A stretch of DNA of 54,532 bases from an uncultured Polaribacter sp. (GTDB taxonomy: Bacteria > Bacteroidota > Bacteroidia > Flavobacteriales > Flavobacteriaceae): the NCBI RefSeq assembly GCF_947503855.1, contig NZ_CANNFF010000013.1, forward strand, positions 1 to 54,532, written 5' to 3'. The position numbers and the translations under genes were made by a program. The notes beneath the pieces are model-generated. The model had not been told where the DNA came from. It searched no databases and saw only the letters and a program-made list of their open reading frames with translations. The first letter of the stretch is position 1, and each line of letters begins with the position of its first letter. Shown one piece after another: positions 1 through 8,639 of the stretch.

Positions 1-52
1 CAGTGTTCATTTTGATTTTTCATAAGTGACTATCATTAATTGATGAATTTTT

Positions 53-77
53 AGTCAACCTATTTCAGGAAAGTACA
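53..77 (-). mobile_element. IS-end-like terminal sequence, left edge
   Basis: Read on the minus strand this 25-base stretch begins TGTA and contains CTGAAATAGGTTGAC. It matches 21 of 25 positions of the stretch at 54456-54480, which lies on the plus strand. Both begin with TG, as many IS3-type ends do, and they point outward from the window. No transposase gene is visible here, so this may be a remnant or the end of an element lying to the left. The family is not identified. Confidence 0.35.
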
Positions 78-146
78 GTTTTTTAGTTTTTACTAACGTG
101 TTTGTATAAGGAAAGTTGCGTGGTTTAAGCAGTTAAGTTAACAAAT

Positions 147-192
147 AAAAGCCAACTAGAAAGTTTGCGAGAACTTTCATAAGTTGGCTTTT
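147..192. repeat. Cruciform-forming inverted repeat
   Basis: Nested inverted repeats are seen directly. The outer arms are AAAAGCCAACT (147-157) and AGTTGGCTTTT (182-192). The inner arms are GAAAGTT (159-165) and AACTTTC (172-178), with a TGCGAG loop. It lies just downstream of the minus-strand gene ending at 233 and could end its transcript, although T-runs at either side are short. It may also be part of the boundary of the two-gene accessory module. Confidence 0.5.
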
Positions 193-215
193 AATAGCAA
201 TTTTTTTTATACGGT

Positions 216-225
216 GTTGTGCAAC
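216..225. repeat. 10-bp inverted boundary repeat, left copy
   Basis: GTTGTGCAAC here is the exact reverse complement of GTTGCACAAC at 2133-2142. The pair brackets the two minus-strand genes at 233-1952. This is consistent with a cassette-like insertion boundary, but the repeat is short and could be coincidental. Confidence 0.35.
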
Positions 226-232
226 GTAATTT

Positions 233-649
233 TTATAACTCTATTTTTATTCCAATTAGGCTTCTAAAGTAGGTGTTAGATTCCAGCTCTGAAACAATTG
301 AGGGTTCAAATACAAAAGATATAAATTTATATTTTTCAAAAGGTTTTATTTCAAATTGAAAAGGAAAAATAAAACTGTCTAAACCATCAGGTTCAAATAA
401 TCTATAATCAACTCCTAATCCTAGTTTAAATTGATAATAGCTTTTATTAAAAAGGTCATAAAAAACAATTGTTTCATTTCTAAATTCCTCTCCAATATTA
501 TTTGCTTTAAATCTTAATTCTGTACTTATCTTTTTTGATAAATTTAATTCTAAACCAAAATAGTTTTCAGTATAAGCACTAATTTTAAATTGCCCAAATG
601 AATTTAATGTAGCTAAAAATAGATAACATATAAATATTAATTTTTTCAT
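233..649 (-). CDS. Hypothetical secreted protein, probable small beta-barrel
   Basis: This 138-residue protein has a clear Sec signal peptide (MKKLIFICYLFLATLNSFGQ, probably cut after the Gln). The mature part alternates hydrophobic and polar residues and is rich in aromatic residues (ENYFGLELNLSKK, YYQFKLGLGVDYRLF). It ends in GIKIEL, which resembles short outer-membrane beta-strand proteins. I recognise no family. It starts 4 bases downstream of the lipoprotein gene at 654-1952, so the two are probably one transcript. Both sit inside the region bracketed by inverted GTTGTGCAAC. The function is unknown; the outer-membrane location is inferred from composition only. Confidence 0.75.
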   Translation of the reverse strand: MKKLIFICYLFLATLNSFGQFKISAYTENYFGLELNLSKKISTELRFKANNIGEEFRNETIVFYDLFNKSYYQFKLGLGVDYRLFEPDGLDSFIFPFQFEIKPFEKYKFISFVFEPSIVSELESNTYFRSLIGIKIEL

Positions 650-653
650 ATTT

Positions 654-1952
654 TTATTTTTGATTAATCCAACAAGAAAATGACCCTGTATTGAATTTAG
701 TTCCTTCTCCTTTAGTTTTTGATTTATAATTCACAATTACATCCCCCATAAATAAATCTTTTTCTTTTTTGTCGAAACTACCTTTTACTGTTGTACTTGT
801 ATTGTCATCTAATTTTGTAGTAATTGAAGTTTCAACTTTACCAGTTTTTCCTCTATCATCTATTTCGTAAAACATATACTTCATTCTATCACCGTAAATA
901 CTTGTTTCCCAATATACAATAGGAATATTTACGTTATTATCTTTAGTAAATGATTCACCCCACCATTTAGTTTTAATAAAACCGTGATTAATCATTTTTG
1001 TAGTAGTTTCAAATAATGACACTCCAGAACTATTTTTAGCAAAGACAACTTTAACCATTACTTCAGCATCTCCATACCACCAAGATTCATACTTTCTTTT
1101 ATCTTTCATACTATTAAATCTAACTCTAAACAAATTGTCTTCATTGCTATTATTATCTCTGTCAATTGTGTTAGTAGTTCCGCCAGAACCACTTCCAGAA
1201 CCACCACCTGCATATATTCCACAATCATCTCTATATAATCTATAATACCTTAAATCATTGTTAGTTTCTCTACTTTCTATTGACATTTCTTGAAAGCAAG
1301 GAAAATTTCTGTGGTAATAAGACAATTCAGATTGTTCACTATCATTTAATGCTACAACTCTTTCACTTTTTGAAATTACAATAACTGGTCTTGTTGGAAT
1401 ATTATCATTTGTTAATTTTTGAGAATTACCAAATTCATCAAATGCAGTTATAGACTCTTCATTATCATTAGCATAAGCTACTAATGGTTTTATTACTGAT
1501 GAACCTTTTCTTAAAGTATTTGAAGAACTATAATTTGGAACAGAAATTTGTATAGTAGGGTATTTTTCCAATAGTTCACTAAAATAAGTATCTAAATTTT
1601 TAGATTTAGCATTTTTACTTTTAAGTTTCCCTTTATTTAAATTGTTTTCAAGTAATGTTTTTAAATTAACATTTTCTTTTTCTGATTTAGCAAAATTATT
1701 TTTAGAAAAATCTTTTGCTAATAAGATATCATAATCTCCATCAAACCTTTTAGATGATTCTGTAAGTATATAATTTATTACATTTTCATCTTTTAAAGAT
1801 TCAGATATAATTAAAGCAAAATCTTTGAAATCCTTTTTTAACTCACTATCAATAAGAGTACTTTCCGTTATTAATTCGTGCTCATTTTCTTGACTGCAAG
1901 ACAAGAAAATTAATGTAAATATAACGAATGTTATTTTTAATAAATGTTTCAT
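654..1952 (-). CDS. Hypothetical lipoprotein with Gly/Ser linker
   Basis: The 432-residue protein starts with a lipoprotein signal peptide, with the lipobox cysteine at about residue 19 (LIFLSCSQ). A helical, Lys/Glu-rich N-terminal third leads into a segment with PTRPVIVISKSERV. A flexible linker GGGSGSGSGG follows near residue 250. The C-terminal 150 residues contain paired tryptophans (YESWWYG, TKWWGESF) and look beta-rich. The layout is two domains tethered to the membrane by lipid. It faintly recalls DUF3103-type lipoproteins, but I cannot confirm that. It is the first gene of a two-gene transcript with the small barrel-like protein at 233-649. The role is unknown. Confidence 0.75.
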   Translation of the reverse strand: MKHLLKITFVIFTLIFLSCSQENEHELITESTLIDSELKKDFKDFALIISESLKDENVINYILTESSKRFDGDYDILLAKDFSKNNFAKSEKENVNLKTLLENNLNKGKLKSKNAKSKNLDTYFSELLEKYPTIQISVPNYSSSNTLRKGSSVIKPLVAYANDNEESITAFDEFGNSQKLTNDNIPTRPVIVISKSERVVALNDSEQSELSYYHRNFPCFQEMSIESRETNNDLRYYRLYRDDCGIYAGGGSGSGSGGTTNTIDRDNNSNEDNLFRVRFNSMKDKRKYESWWYGDAEVMVKVVFAKNSSGVSLFETTTKMINHGFIKTKWWGESFTKDNNVNIPIVYWETSIYGDRMKYMFYEIDDRGKTGKVETSITTKLDDNTSTTVKGSFDKKEKDLFMGDVIVNYKSKTKGEGTKFNTGSFSCWINQK

Positions 1953-2132
1953 TTTAATTTTTTTTGGAAAAAGCTTTTTATTTTTTATTGAAAGACTTTT
2001 TCAGATTTATAATAATTTTCTACTCTTTCGATTTTCGTAGCTCGTTTTACTTTTTATTTTACTTCGGTTTCAACTTTCACATTTTCCGATTTTGGGAGGT
2101 CAACCCTTTTTCGACCGTAATTTTGGTTTTAT

Positions 2133-2142
2133 GTTGCACAAC
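2133..2142. repeat. 10-bp inverted boundary repeat, right copy
   Basis: GTTGCACAAC is the reverse complement of the left copy at 216-225. It lies about 180 bases upstream of the lipoprotein gene start. Confidence 0.35.
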
Positions 2143-2234
2143 TCTTTATAAACAAATAAAAAGTTGTTATATCCCGTTTATAAAGTGGGTTATCTTTTCT
2201 CTTGTAAAAATAAACCCTAAAAACGATGTTGTCA

Positions 2235-2300
2235 ATCCCTGAATTCAGGGATATTTTGGCATCCCTGAATCCAGGGATATTTATCCCTGAATTCAGGGAT
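2235..2300. repeat. Three copies of an 18-bp palindrome
   Basis: ATCCCTGAATTCAGGGAT is a perfect palindrome at 2235-2252 and again at 2283-2300. The middle copy at 2261-2278 differs by one base (ATCCCTGAATCCAGGGAT). Start-to-start spacing is 26 and 22 bases. The cluster lies 76 bases upstream of a small ORF and could be an operator cluster or a REP-type element. Confidence 0.8.
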
Positions 2301-2375
2301 ACAAAGTTTTTAAATAAATGATAATCAAGGTTTTATATTTTGGTGTTTTTTACACAAAAAAAGAAGGTTTAAAAA

Positions 2376-2483
2376 ATGAAAAAGCTAGCAAAAGAAATTT
2401 TAGCTCCAAATATAGATATCTTAACATTTATTGAAGCGCTTATGAAATTGAATGAAATTAAGCGAATATTGGTGAAGAAGTAA
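2376..2483 (+). CDS. Possible 35-residue small protein or remnant
   Basis: An ATG-started frame of 35 codons begins MKKLAKEILAPNIDIL and ends KRILVKK before TAA. It is preceded by a purine-rich AAGAAGG ten to sixteen bases upstream, which is unusual in this window. The product would be a basic amphipathic helix. No family is recognised. It lies just downstream of the triple palindrome. It may be a real small gene, or the 5' remnant of a lost gene. Confidence 0.3.
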   Translation: MKKLAKEILAPNIDILTFIEALMKLNEIKRILVKK

Positions 2484-2556
2484 TGTTTACTTAAATATGA
2501 CGTTGTTTAAATAAATTTATACTCAAACAAAATGTATAGCAGCACATTCTAATAAG

Positions 2557-3477
2557 TTATAAAGACAGTAAAACTTCTTCTCCTTTTTTGATGTCTGAAA
2601 AATGATTAAAAAAGACTATTTGCCCATCAAAATCAGCTTCTATTAACCAATAAGAACCTTTAAAATAAGTGTTTTTTACTGTTGCTTTTAAGTCTGATGT
2701 TTCTGCAATTTTAATTTGGTGCGGATATAACAAAACCGTTTTTCCGTTTATGGTTATTTCATTAACATCATCAAACAAAGCCGCCACATATGTTGAGTTT
2801 GGATGGTTGTAAACTTCTTTTGGAGCATTGTGTACCAAAATGTTACTTTTTTTAATAACAAGTAATTTGTCTGCAAAGGAAAGCGCATCATTTTTATCGT
2901 GAGTAGCCACAATACAAGCAATATTTTCTTCTTTTAAATAACTAAATAACTTACGCCTTAAACCATTTTTTTTAAAGTTGTCTATTTGTCCAAAAGGTTC
3001 GTCTAGCAGCAATAATTGGGGTTCTTTTGCCAAAGCTCTAGCTATAGCAACGCGTTGTTTTTGGCCACCACTTAAGTTTTTTACTTTGGTGTTTTTAAAG
3101 GCAGTCATTTCTATAACTTCTAGGAGTTCTTGCGTACGTTTTTCGCTTTCTTCTGGATAAAATCTTGAAAGGTGTTTTTTGATGTTTTCGGATACAGAAA
3201 TGTAGGGCATCAAATCGAAATCTTGTGCTACATATTTAAATTTTTCAAAACCGGGTACCAAATTAAATTCTGGACCTAAAACTTGTTCATCATGCCAAAA
3301 AATAGTTCCTTTTTGCAAGTCTAGTAAACCATAAATTGTTTTTAAAAGTGTCGATTTTCCACAACCACTTTCGCCCATAATACATAAGTGTTCTCCTTGC
3401 TTTACAGAGAATGTAAAGTTTTGTAAAACAGGTTTGTTTTTGGTGTAATTGAAAGAGATGTTTTCGACTTTTAGCAT
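2557..3477 (-). CDS. Orphan ABC transporter ATP-binding protein with C-terminal TOBE-like region
   Basis: The protein has 306 residues when started at MLKVENISFNY; a possible start nine codons upstream lies inside a dispersed repeat and is not preferred. All ATPase motifs are present: Walker A GESGCGKST (35-43), Q-loop Gln85, signature LSGGQ (135-139), Walker B LLLLDE (155-160) and H-loop His193 in ATHDKND. The C-terminal 90 residues resemble the TOBE-like regulatory domain of ATPases for iron, spermidine or molybdate import. No permease or binding protein is adjacent, so the substrate is unknown. Residues after Walker B read PFGQID where PLSALD is more usual. Confidence 0.88.
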   Translation of the reverse strand: MLKVENISFNYTKNKPVLQNFTFSVKQGEHLCIMGESGCGKSTLLKTIYGLLDLQKGTIFWHDEQVLGPEFNLVPGFEKFKYVAQDFDLMPYISVSENIKKHLSRFYPEESEKRTQELLEVIEMTAFKNTKVKNLSGGQKQRVAIARALAKEPQLLLLDEPFGQIDNFKKNGLRRKLFSYLKEENIACIVATHDKNDALSFADKLLVIKKSNILVHNAPKEVYNHPNSTYVAALFDDVNEITINGKTVLLYPHQIKIAETSDLKATVKNTYFKGSYWLIEADFDGQIVFFNHFSDIKKGEEVLLSL

Positions 3478-3498
3478 GTAGCAAAAGTAAGGTTTCTT

Positions 3499-3567
3499 TG
3501 TCATTCCTGCGAAGGCAGGAATCTATAAATTGCGTTTGTATGGATTCCTGCCTTCGCAGGAATGACA
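3499..3567. repeat. Dispersed palindromic repeat, paired inverted copies
   Basis: Two 25-base arms (3499-3523 and 3543-3567) are perfect reverse complements separated by 19 bases. Each arm is itself a hairpin: ATTCCTGC-GAAG-GCAGGAAT. A third, diverged copy is at 8640-8664. This is a REP-like element, a common kind of repeat in flavobacterial genomes. Confidence 0.85.
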
Positions 3568-3587
3568 GGACGTTGCCAAGTAAGCCT

Positions 3588-3665
3588 GCGTTAGCGATTG
3601 TAGCGGCATCCTTTTTGTTTTTACAAAAAGATACAGCGTAAAGCGCGACCTGAAAGGGAACGCCC
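3588..3665 (+). repeat. Structured intergenic repeat, copy 1
   Basis: The element begins GCGTTAGCGATTG and ends AACGCCC. In between it holds a stem CTTTTTGT/ACAAAAAG and an AAAGCGCGAC block followed by a short CCTGAAAGGG hairpin. It shares its borders and architecture, but not its stem bases, with the copy at 34579-34687. This suggests selection for structure. It could be a structured RNA; a comparison with the Flavo-1 RNA family would test that. The strand shown is the one on which the copies align and may not be the transcribed one. Confidence 0.6.
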
Positions 3666-3688
3666 AAATGTATAAAAGCTAAGACAAG

Positions 3689-3716
3689 AAAAACCGACAC
3701 TTTCGCATCGGTTTTT
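3689..3716 (-). terminator. Intrinsic terminator after the M13 peptidase gene
   Basis: AAAAACCGA (3689-3697) pairs with TCGGTTTTT (3708-3716) across a 10-base loop. Read on the minus strand it is a hairpin with a U-tract 46 bases past the stop codon at 3763. Confidence 0.7.
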
Positions 3717-3762
3717 GCTAATTTCTAAAGTATATTGATAAATACTTAAAGACAATGTGTTT

Positions 3763-5835
3763 TTACCAGATTCTTACTCTGTCTTCTGGTTTTAAGTACA
3801 TTTTATCTCCAGGTTGTACGTTAAATGCTTGGTAAAATGCGTCTACATTTTTAAGAGGCATGTAAGCTCTGTACATTCCAGGAGCGTGTGAGTCTGTCAT
3901 AATTCTGTTTTTTAGTGCTTCATCACGCATTTTGGTTCTCCAAATGGTACCCCAAGATAGGAAAAAACGTTGTTCTGGTGTGTAATTATCTATTTTACCA
4001 GGTCTACCGTTTTTATCTAAAAAGATTTGTAAACCTTCGTAAGCTGCTTGTACACCCCCTAAATCTCCAATATTTTCTCCCAGTGTAAATTCTCCATTCA
4101 ATTTCATACTGTCTATAGCAACAATTGTACTAAATTGATCGATTAGTTTTTTACCTGCTTTTTTAAATTCTTCTGCATCTTTGTCTGTCCACCAGTTTTT
4201 TAGATTTCCGTCACCATCAAAACGTGCTCCAGAATCATCAAAACTATGAGAAATTTCATGACCAATAACTGCTCCAATTCCACCATAATTTACAGCTTCG
4301 TCTGCTTTATAGTTGTAAAAAGGAGGTTGTAAAATTGCTGCTGGAAAAACAATTTCGTTATTTACAGGATTAAAGTAAGCATTTACAGTTTGTGGAGACA
4401 TACCCCATTCTGTTCTGTCTACTTCTTTTCCTAATTTTGCCATATTCTTATTGTAGTTCCATTTGGTAACATTTATAGCGTTTTCAAAATAAGAACCACC
4501 TTCTTCTAAACCTTTTACTTGTAATTCTGAATAGTCCTTCCAAACATCTGGGTAGGCAATTTTAACGGTTAATTTGTGTAATTTTTCTAAGGCTTTTGTT
4601 TTTGTTTCTTCACTCATCCAAGGTAATTGAGCAATTCGTTTTTCGAAACCTAGCATTACATTGTCTATCATTTCTTTGGCTTTGGCTTTGGCTTCTGGCG
4701 GAAACATTTTTTCTACATATAATTTTCCTAAAGCTTCGCCAATAGCACCATTTAAATTACCTAAAGCACGTTCGTCTCTTGGGCGTTGTTTTTTAGCACC
4801 ACTCATTTCTTTGCTGTAAAACTCCCAATTTGCTTTTTCTAAATCTGTAGATAAACTACTTAAAGCACTGTTAATGGTGTTCCAACGTAATAATAATTTA
4901 ATGTCTGCCACAGAACGATTGTTAAAAATAGAACTCATGGCTTTAAAATAACCAGGGTCTGTAACAATAACATTGTCTAAATCTGCTACACCAATACCTG
5001 TTAAATGTGCTTTCCAATTGATTGCTGGAGCCAATTTTGTAAGTTGTGCAACCGTCATTGGGTTGTACATTTTACGGGTATCTCTTCTTTCTTCTTTGGT
5101 CATCATTGGTTCTGCCAAACTTTTTTCGAAAGCAACAATGGTTGCTGCGTTCTTTTTGGCTGTAGCTGCATCATCACCAAACTCTTGTAACATTTTAGCT
5201 ACAAACTCTTCGTATTTTGCTAGCTTATCTGCTACTTTAGCATCTACATAATAATCTCTAGTCATCCCTAAAGAACCAGCGCCTAAATAACCTGCATATT
5301 GGCTACTGTTTTTTAAATCGTTAAAAACACCAAAACCGTAAAAACCACCTCCGCCATAAGGGGCCATGTTCGTTATGTAATTTTCTACATCTTTTTTGGT
5401 TTTAATTTCGTCTACTTTTGTTAAAAAAGGCAATACTGGTGCTTTGCCTTGTTTGTTTCTGGCAACAGTATCCATAATAGTTTGGTAATAGTTTACTGCT
5501 TTTTCTTGGTCAGAATCTATTTCGTTTCCTTTGGCATCTTTAACTTTTGGAAAATCTCTTTCTGCAATGGCTTGGTTTAGGATATTTAAAACATCTGCAT
5601 CTGTTTTTTTACGCAACTCGCCAAAACCACCCCAAGAAGTTCTATCGTCTGGAATTTTTGTGTTTTTTAACCAGTTTCCGTTTACGTGTTTAAAAAAATC
5701 GTCTGTTGGTTTTACTGAAGTATCCATGTTTTCTAAAACGATGCCTGCAGTTTCTGCTGATTTTTCTTCTTTACATCCAACAAAAGTTAATGTGGCAATT
5801 GCAGTTGTAAAAAAAACTTTTTTAATTGTTTTCAT
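3763..5835 (-). CDS. pepO: M13 family (neprilysin/PepO-type) metallopeptidase, lipoprotein
   Basis: This is a zinc endopeptidase of 690 residues, the usual family length. A lipoprotein signal peptide ends at Cys21 (TLTFVGCKEE), which places it on the periplasmic face of a membrane. The zinc motif HEISH is at residues 526-530. The third ligand region GENIGDLGG has Glu587, with Asp591 four residues later, and the substrate-binding NAYFNP is at 485-490. All catalytic residues are intact, so it should degrade peptides of limited size. It lies upstream of a terminator, and the next minus-strand gene upstream is another lipoprotein peptidase (S9A) 94 bases away, so the two may share a role in peptide catabolism. 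Confidence 0.95.
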   Translation of the reverse strand: MKTIKKVFFTTAIATLTFVGCKEEKSAETAGIVLENMDTSVKPTDDFFKHVNGNWLKNTKIPDDRTSWGGFGELRKKTDADVLNILNQAIAERDFPKVKDAKGNEIDSDQEKAVNYYQTIMDTVARNKQGKAPVLPFLTKVDEIKTKKDVENYITNMAPYGGGGFYGFGVFNDLKNSSQYAGYLGAGSLGMTRDYYVDAKVADKLAKYEEFVAKMLQEFGDDAATAKKNAATIVAFEKSLAEPMMTKEERRDTRKMYNPMTVAQLTKLAPAINWKAHLTGIGVADLDNVIVTDPGYFKAMSSIFNNRSVADIKLLLRWNTINSALSSLSTDLEKANWEFYSKEMSGAKKQRPRDERALGNLNGAIGEALGKLYVEKMFPPEAKAKAKEMIDNVMLGFEKRIAQLPWMSEETKTKALEKLHKLTVKIAYPDVWKDYSELQVKGLEEGGSYFENAINVTKWNYNKNMAKLGKEVDRTEWGMSPQTVNAYFNPVNNEIVFPAAILQPPFYNYKADEAVNYGGIGAVIGHEISHSFDDSGARFDGDGNLKNWWTDKDAEEFKKAGKKLIDQFSTIVAIDSMKLNGEFTLGENIGDLGGVQAAYEGLQIFLDKNGRPGKIDNYTPEQRFFLSWGTIWRTKMRDEALKNRIMTDSHAPGMYRAYMPLKNVDAFYQAFNVQPGDKMYLKPEDRVRIW

Positions 5836-5929
5836 TTGACTGTTTTTGATTTGAATATTTATTTCACTCTTTTTCTAGCATTTTAAATGCCTTATAATTG
5901 GTTAACTTTATTTGTATTTGTTACAAATT

Positions 5930-8089
5930 TTAACCTTTTATTTTATTTTTTGGCGGATTTGGTAATTTTTTAAAACCCATATTGTATAAAGTAAAACCAA
6001 AAATATCGGCATATTGTTCTATGCTTTTAGCAACGGGTGTACCTGCTCCGTGGCCCGCATTGGTTTCTATTCTAATTAAAACAGGATTTTTGCCAGCTTG
6101 TTTTTCTTGAAGCTCTGCTGCAAACTTAAAACTGTGTGCTGGCACAACTCTATCATCATGATCTCCTGTGGTTACTAAAGTTGCTGGGTATTTTGTACCT
6201 TTTTTTACGTTGTGTACAGGTGAATATCCTTTTAAATAATTAAACATTTCTTTGCTATCATTTGCTGTGCCATAATCGTAAGCCCAACCTGCACCTGCTG
6301 TAAATGTGTGATAACGCAACATGTCTAAAACACCCACAGCTGGTAATGCTACTTTCATTAACTTTGGTCTTTGCGTCATTGTTGCACCAACTAATAAGCC
6401 TCCATTTGAGCCACCTCTAATAGCTAAATATTCTGAGGATGTGTATTTTTCTTGAATTAGATATTCTGCAGCTGCAATAAAATCGTCAAAAACATTTTGC
6501 TTTTTAAGTTGTGTACCTGCATCATGCCATTTTTTACCATATTCTCCACCACCACGTAAATTAGGAACTGCGTATATACCCCCTTGTTCCATCCAAACAG
6601 CATTGGCAATACTAAAACTTGGTGTTAGACTGATATTAAAACCTCCATAACCATATAAAATCGTTGGATTTTTACCATTTAATTTTACCCCTTTTTTATG
6701 GGTGATAATCATCGGAACTTTTGTGCCGTCTTTAGAGGTATAAAACACTTGTTTACTTGTGTAAGCGTCAGCTTTAAAATCAACTGAAGGTTTCCAGTAT
6801 GATTTGTATGTACCTTTTTTTGGGTTAAATTTATACAAAGAACTTGGGGTGTTGTAATTGGTAAACGAAAAGTACAATTCAGTTGCCTTTGTTTTTCCTC
6901 CAAAACCTCCAGCAGAGCCTACTCCTGGTAATTTTACTTCTCTAATTAATTTTCCATCAAAATCATATTGTAATACTTTAGAAACTGCATCTACCATATA
7001 TTCTGCAAAGAAATAACCTGCACCAGTTGAAGGACTTAATACATTTTCTGTTTCCGGTATAAAATCTTGCCAGTTTTTTGGGGTAGGATTAGTAGCATCA
7101 ACTGTAACTACTTTTTGATTGGGTGCATCTAAATTGGTAACTAAATAGAGTTTACTTTCTCTATTGGCAATGATATAGGTATCACTTTTAACATCACTTA
7201 AAATTGTAACTAATTTGCTATTTGATTTTGATAGATCTTTGATGAATAACTTGTTTCCAGAAGTAGAAACAGAGGCGGTAATAACTAAGTACCGGTTATC
7301 TTCTGTTACATAACCTCTAACATACCTGTGTTTTTCTGATGGAATTCCGCCAAAAATAACTGCATCATTTTTTTGAGATGTACCTAATTTGTGATAATAC
7401 AATTTGTGTTGATCTGTTTTGGCAGACAATTCACTTCCTTTCGGTTTGTCGTAACTAGAATAGTAAAAACCTTCGTTTTTGTACCAAGAAATTCCTGAGA
7501 ATTTTACATCAACCAAAGTATCTTCTTTAATGGTTTTGGAACGGACATCCATTACAATTATTTTTCTCCAATCAGAACCACCTTCAGAAATAGCGTATGC
7601 AGCTGTTTTTCCATCTTCAGAGAAACTTAACGAACCTAAAGAGGTTGTACCGTCATCAGAAAATGTATTTGGATCTAAGAAAACTTCTGCATCACCATCC
7701 TCTTTTTTACGATAAACCACATATTGGTTTTGTAAACCGTCATTTTTATAAAAATACGTGTAATCACCTTCTTTAAAAGGGCTACCAACCTTCTCATAAT
7801 TCCATAATTCAGACAAACGAGATTTTAATTGTTCTCTGTAAGGAATTTTGCTTAAGTAATTAAAAGTAACTTCGTTTTCTGCTTTTACCCAAGCTTCTGT
7901 TTCTGTACTTCTGTCGTCTTCTAACCATCTGTAATTGTCTGTTACAGCAGTTCCAAATAAGGTGTCTACAACTGGTTTTTTTATAGTTTCAGGATAATTC
8001 ACGTCTATATTTCTTTGTTTCATTTCTTTAGAACAAGATGCTAAAATAACACTTGCTGTAAGAACAGGTAAAATGATTTTTATTTTCAT
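5930..8089 (-). CDS. Prolyl oligopeptidase (S9A family), lipoprotein
   Basis: This serine peptidase cleaves after proline in short peptides. It has 719 residues, with a lipobox at SVILASC (Cys19), so it is probably lipid-anchored in the cell envelope. The N-terminal part (about 75-430) fits the seven-bladed propeller that gates access. The C-terminal alpha/beta hydrolase has the nucleophile in GGSNGG (Ser561), the acid in GDHDDRV (Asp645, with substrate-binding Arg647) and His680 in ETNAGHGAG. All are intact. A TAATTTTG promoter element lies 24 bases upstream on the minus strand. It is the upstream partner of the M13 peptidase gene. Confidence 0.95.
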   Translation of the reverse strand: MKIKIILPVLTASVILASCSKEMKQRNIDVNYPETIKKPVVDTLFGTAVTDNYRWLEDDRSTETEAWVKAENEVTFNYLSKIPYREQLKSRLSELWNYEKVGSPFKEGDYTYFYKNDGLQNQYVVYRKKEDGDAEVFLDPNTFSDDGTTSLGSLSFSEDGKTAAYAISEGGSDWRKIIVMDVRSKTIKEDTLVDVKFSGISWYKNEGFYYSSYDKPKGSELSAKTDQHKLYYHKLGTSQKNDAVIFGGIPSEKHRYVRGYVTEDNRYLVITASVSTSGNKLFIKDLSKSNSKLVTILSDVKSDTYIIANRESKLYLVTNLDAPNQKVVTVDATNPTPKNWQDFIPETENVLSPSTGAGYFFAEYMVDAVSKVLQYDFDGKLIREVKLPGVGSAGGFGGKTKATELYFSFTNYNTPSSLYKFNPKKGTYKSYWKPSVDFKADAYTSKQVFYTSKDGTKVPMIITHKKGVKLNGKNPTILYGYGGFNISLTPSFSIANAVWMEQGGIYAVPNLRGGGEYGKKWHDAGTQLKKQNVFDDFIAAAEYLIQEKYTSSEYLAIRGGSNGGLLVGATMTQRPKLMKVALPAVGVLDMLRYHTFTAGAGWAYDYGTANDSKEMFNYLKGYSPVHNVKKGTKYPATLVTTGDHDDRVVPAHSFKFAAELQEKQAGKNPVLIRIETNAGHGAGTPVAKSIEQYADIFGFTLYNMGFKKLPNPPKNKIKG

Positions 8090-8112
8090 GAGTAATAAAA
8101 TTTGATTTATAT

Positions 8113-8120
8113 CAAAATTA
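8113..8120 (-). promoter_or_regulatory. -7 promoter element for the prolyl oligopeptidase gene
   Basis: CAAAATTA on the plus strand is TAATTTTG on the minus strand, matching the flavobacterial TAnnTTTG consensus. It lies 24 bases before the ATG at 8089. No matching -33 TTG at the ideal spacing was found. Confidence 0.5.
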
Positions 8121-8195
8121 GATGTTATTTAACATATTGTCAGTTATTTAACATTTTTTAACGTTTGTAATTTCATATTGATGTTGATTTGCAAT

Positions 8196-8223
8196 TTGAA
8201 GCAAATAAAAACGACTATTTTTG
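8196..8223 (+). promoter_or_regulatory. Promoter of the thioredoxin gene
   Basis: TTG at 8196-8198, 17 bases, then TATTTTTG at 8216-8223. This is a full match to the Bacteroidota pattern TTG-N17-23-TAnnTTTG. The ATG follows 15 bases later, giving a very short leader. Confidence 0.7.
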
Positions 8224-8238
8224 TGAAAATTATTTATT

Positions 8239-8598
8239 ATGACAGAAAATTTAACAAAAGATAGCTTTTTAAAAAAGGTATTTAACTTTGAAGAAAATAA
8301 GGAATGGAAATTTGAAGGAGACAAACCAGCATTAATAGATTTTTATGCAGATTGGTGTGGGCCATGTAAAATGTTAGCACCCATTTTAGAGCAACTTTCA
8401 GAAAAATATGATGGTAAAATAAATATCTATAAAATTGATACTGAAGCAGAACAAGAATTATCTGCAGCATTTGGTATTAGAAGTATACCTTCTATGTTGT
8501 TTTGCCCAGTAGATGAGCAGCCACAAATGGCAAATGGAGCCTTACCAAAAGCGGAGTTAGAAAGGGTAATTGCTGATGTTTTAAAAGTGAAGAAGTAA
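8239..8598 (+). CDS. Thioredoxin family protein
   Basis: This is a cytoplasmic thiol-disulfide oxidoreductase of 119 residues with no signal peptide. The active site WCGPC is at residues 39-43, and the cis-proline is Pro84 in RSIPS. The core DFYADWCGPCKMLAPIL is that of classical thioredoxin. The N-terminus is about 15 residues longer than E. coli TrxA. The tail of the fold reads GALPKAELERVI, as usual. It is monocistronic: a strong promoter ends 15 bases before the ATG and a terminator follows at 8673-8709. It may be one of several thioredoxins in the genome, so I do not assign trxA. Confidence 0.93.
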   Translation: MTENLTKDSFLKKVFNFEENKEWKFEGDKPALIDFYADWCGPCKMLAPILEQLSEKYDGKINIYKIDTEAEQELSAAFGIRSIPSMLFCPVDEQPQMANGALPKAELERVIADVLKVKK

Positions 8599-8639
8599 AA
8601 AAAAACCTTTAATCCTCCAAAGGGGAAAATACTCAAGAT

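Larger units (their letters stand above)
1953..2375. other. 423-base intergenic region of the accessory patch
   Basis: The stretch is very T-rich on the plus strand between 1960 and 2130, then contains GTTGCACAAC (2133-2142), then three palindromes (2235-2300). An open frame of 92 codons at 1964-2242 is Phe-rich and unlike a protein, so I do not call it. No convincing promoter was found. Confidence 0.6.

Noticed and set aside
216..2142. Integron-type attC sites flanking the two-gene module
   Set aside because: GTTGTGCAAC does not match the GTTRRRY/RYYYAAC core pattern and no integrase is seen, so I only report an inverted repeat.
1964..2242. 92-codon plus-strand frame rich in Phe, Tyr and Ile
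   Set aside because: Composition follows the T-rich DNA, it has no recognisable motif, and its 3' end runs into the first palindrome; it faces the lipoprotein gene's own upstream region.
3290..3700. 136-codon minus-strand frame overlapping the ABC ATPase gene
   Set aside because: It is out of frame with a well-conserved ATPase and its N-terminal part crosses a REP-like repeat and the structured element.
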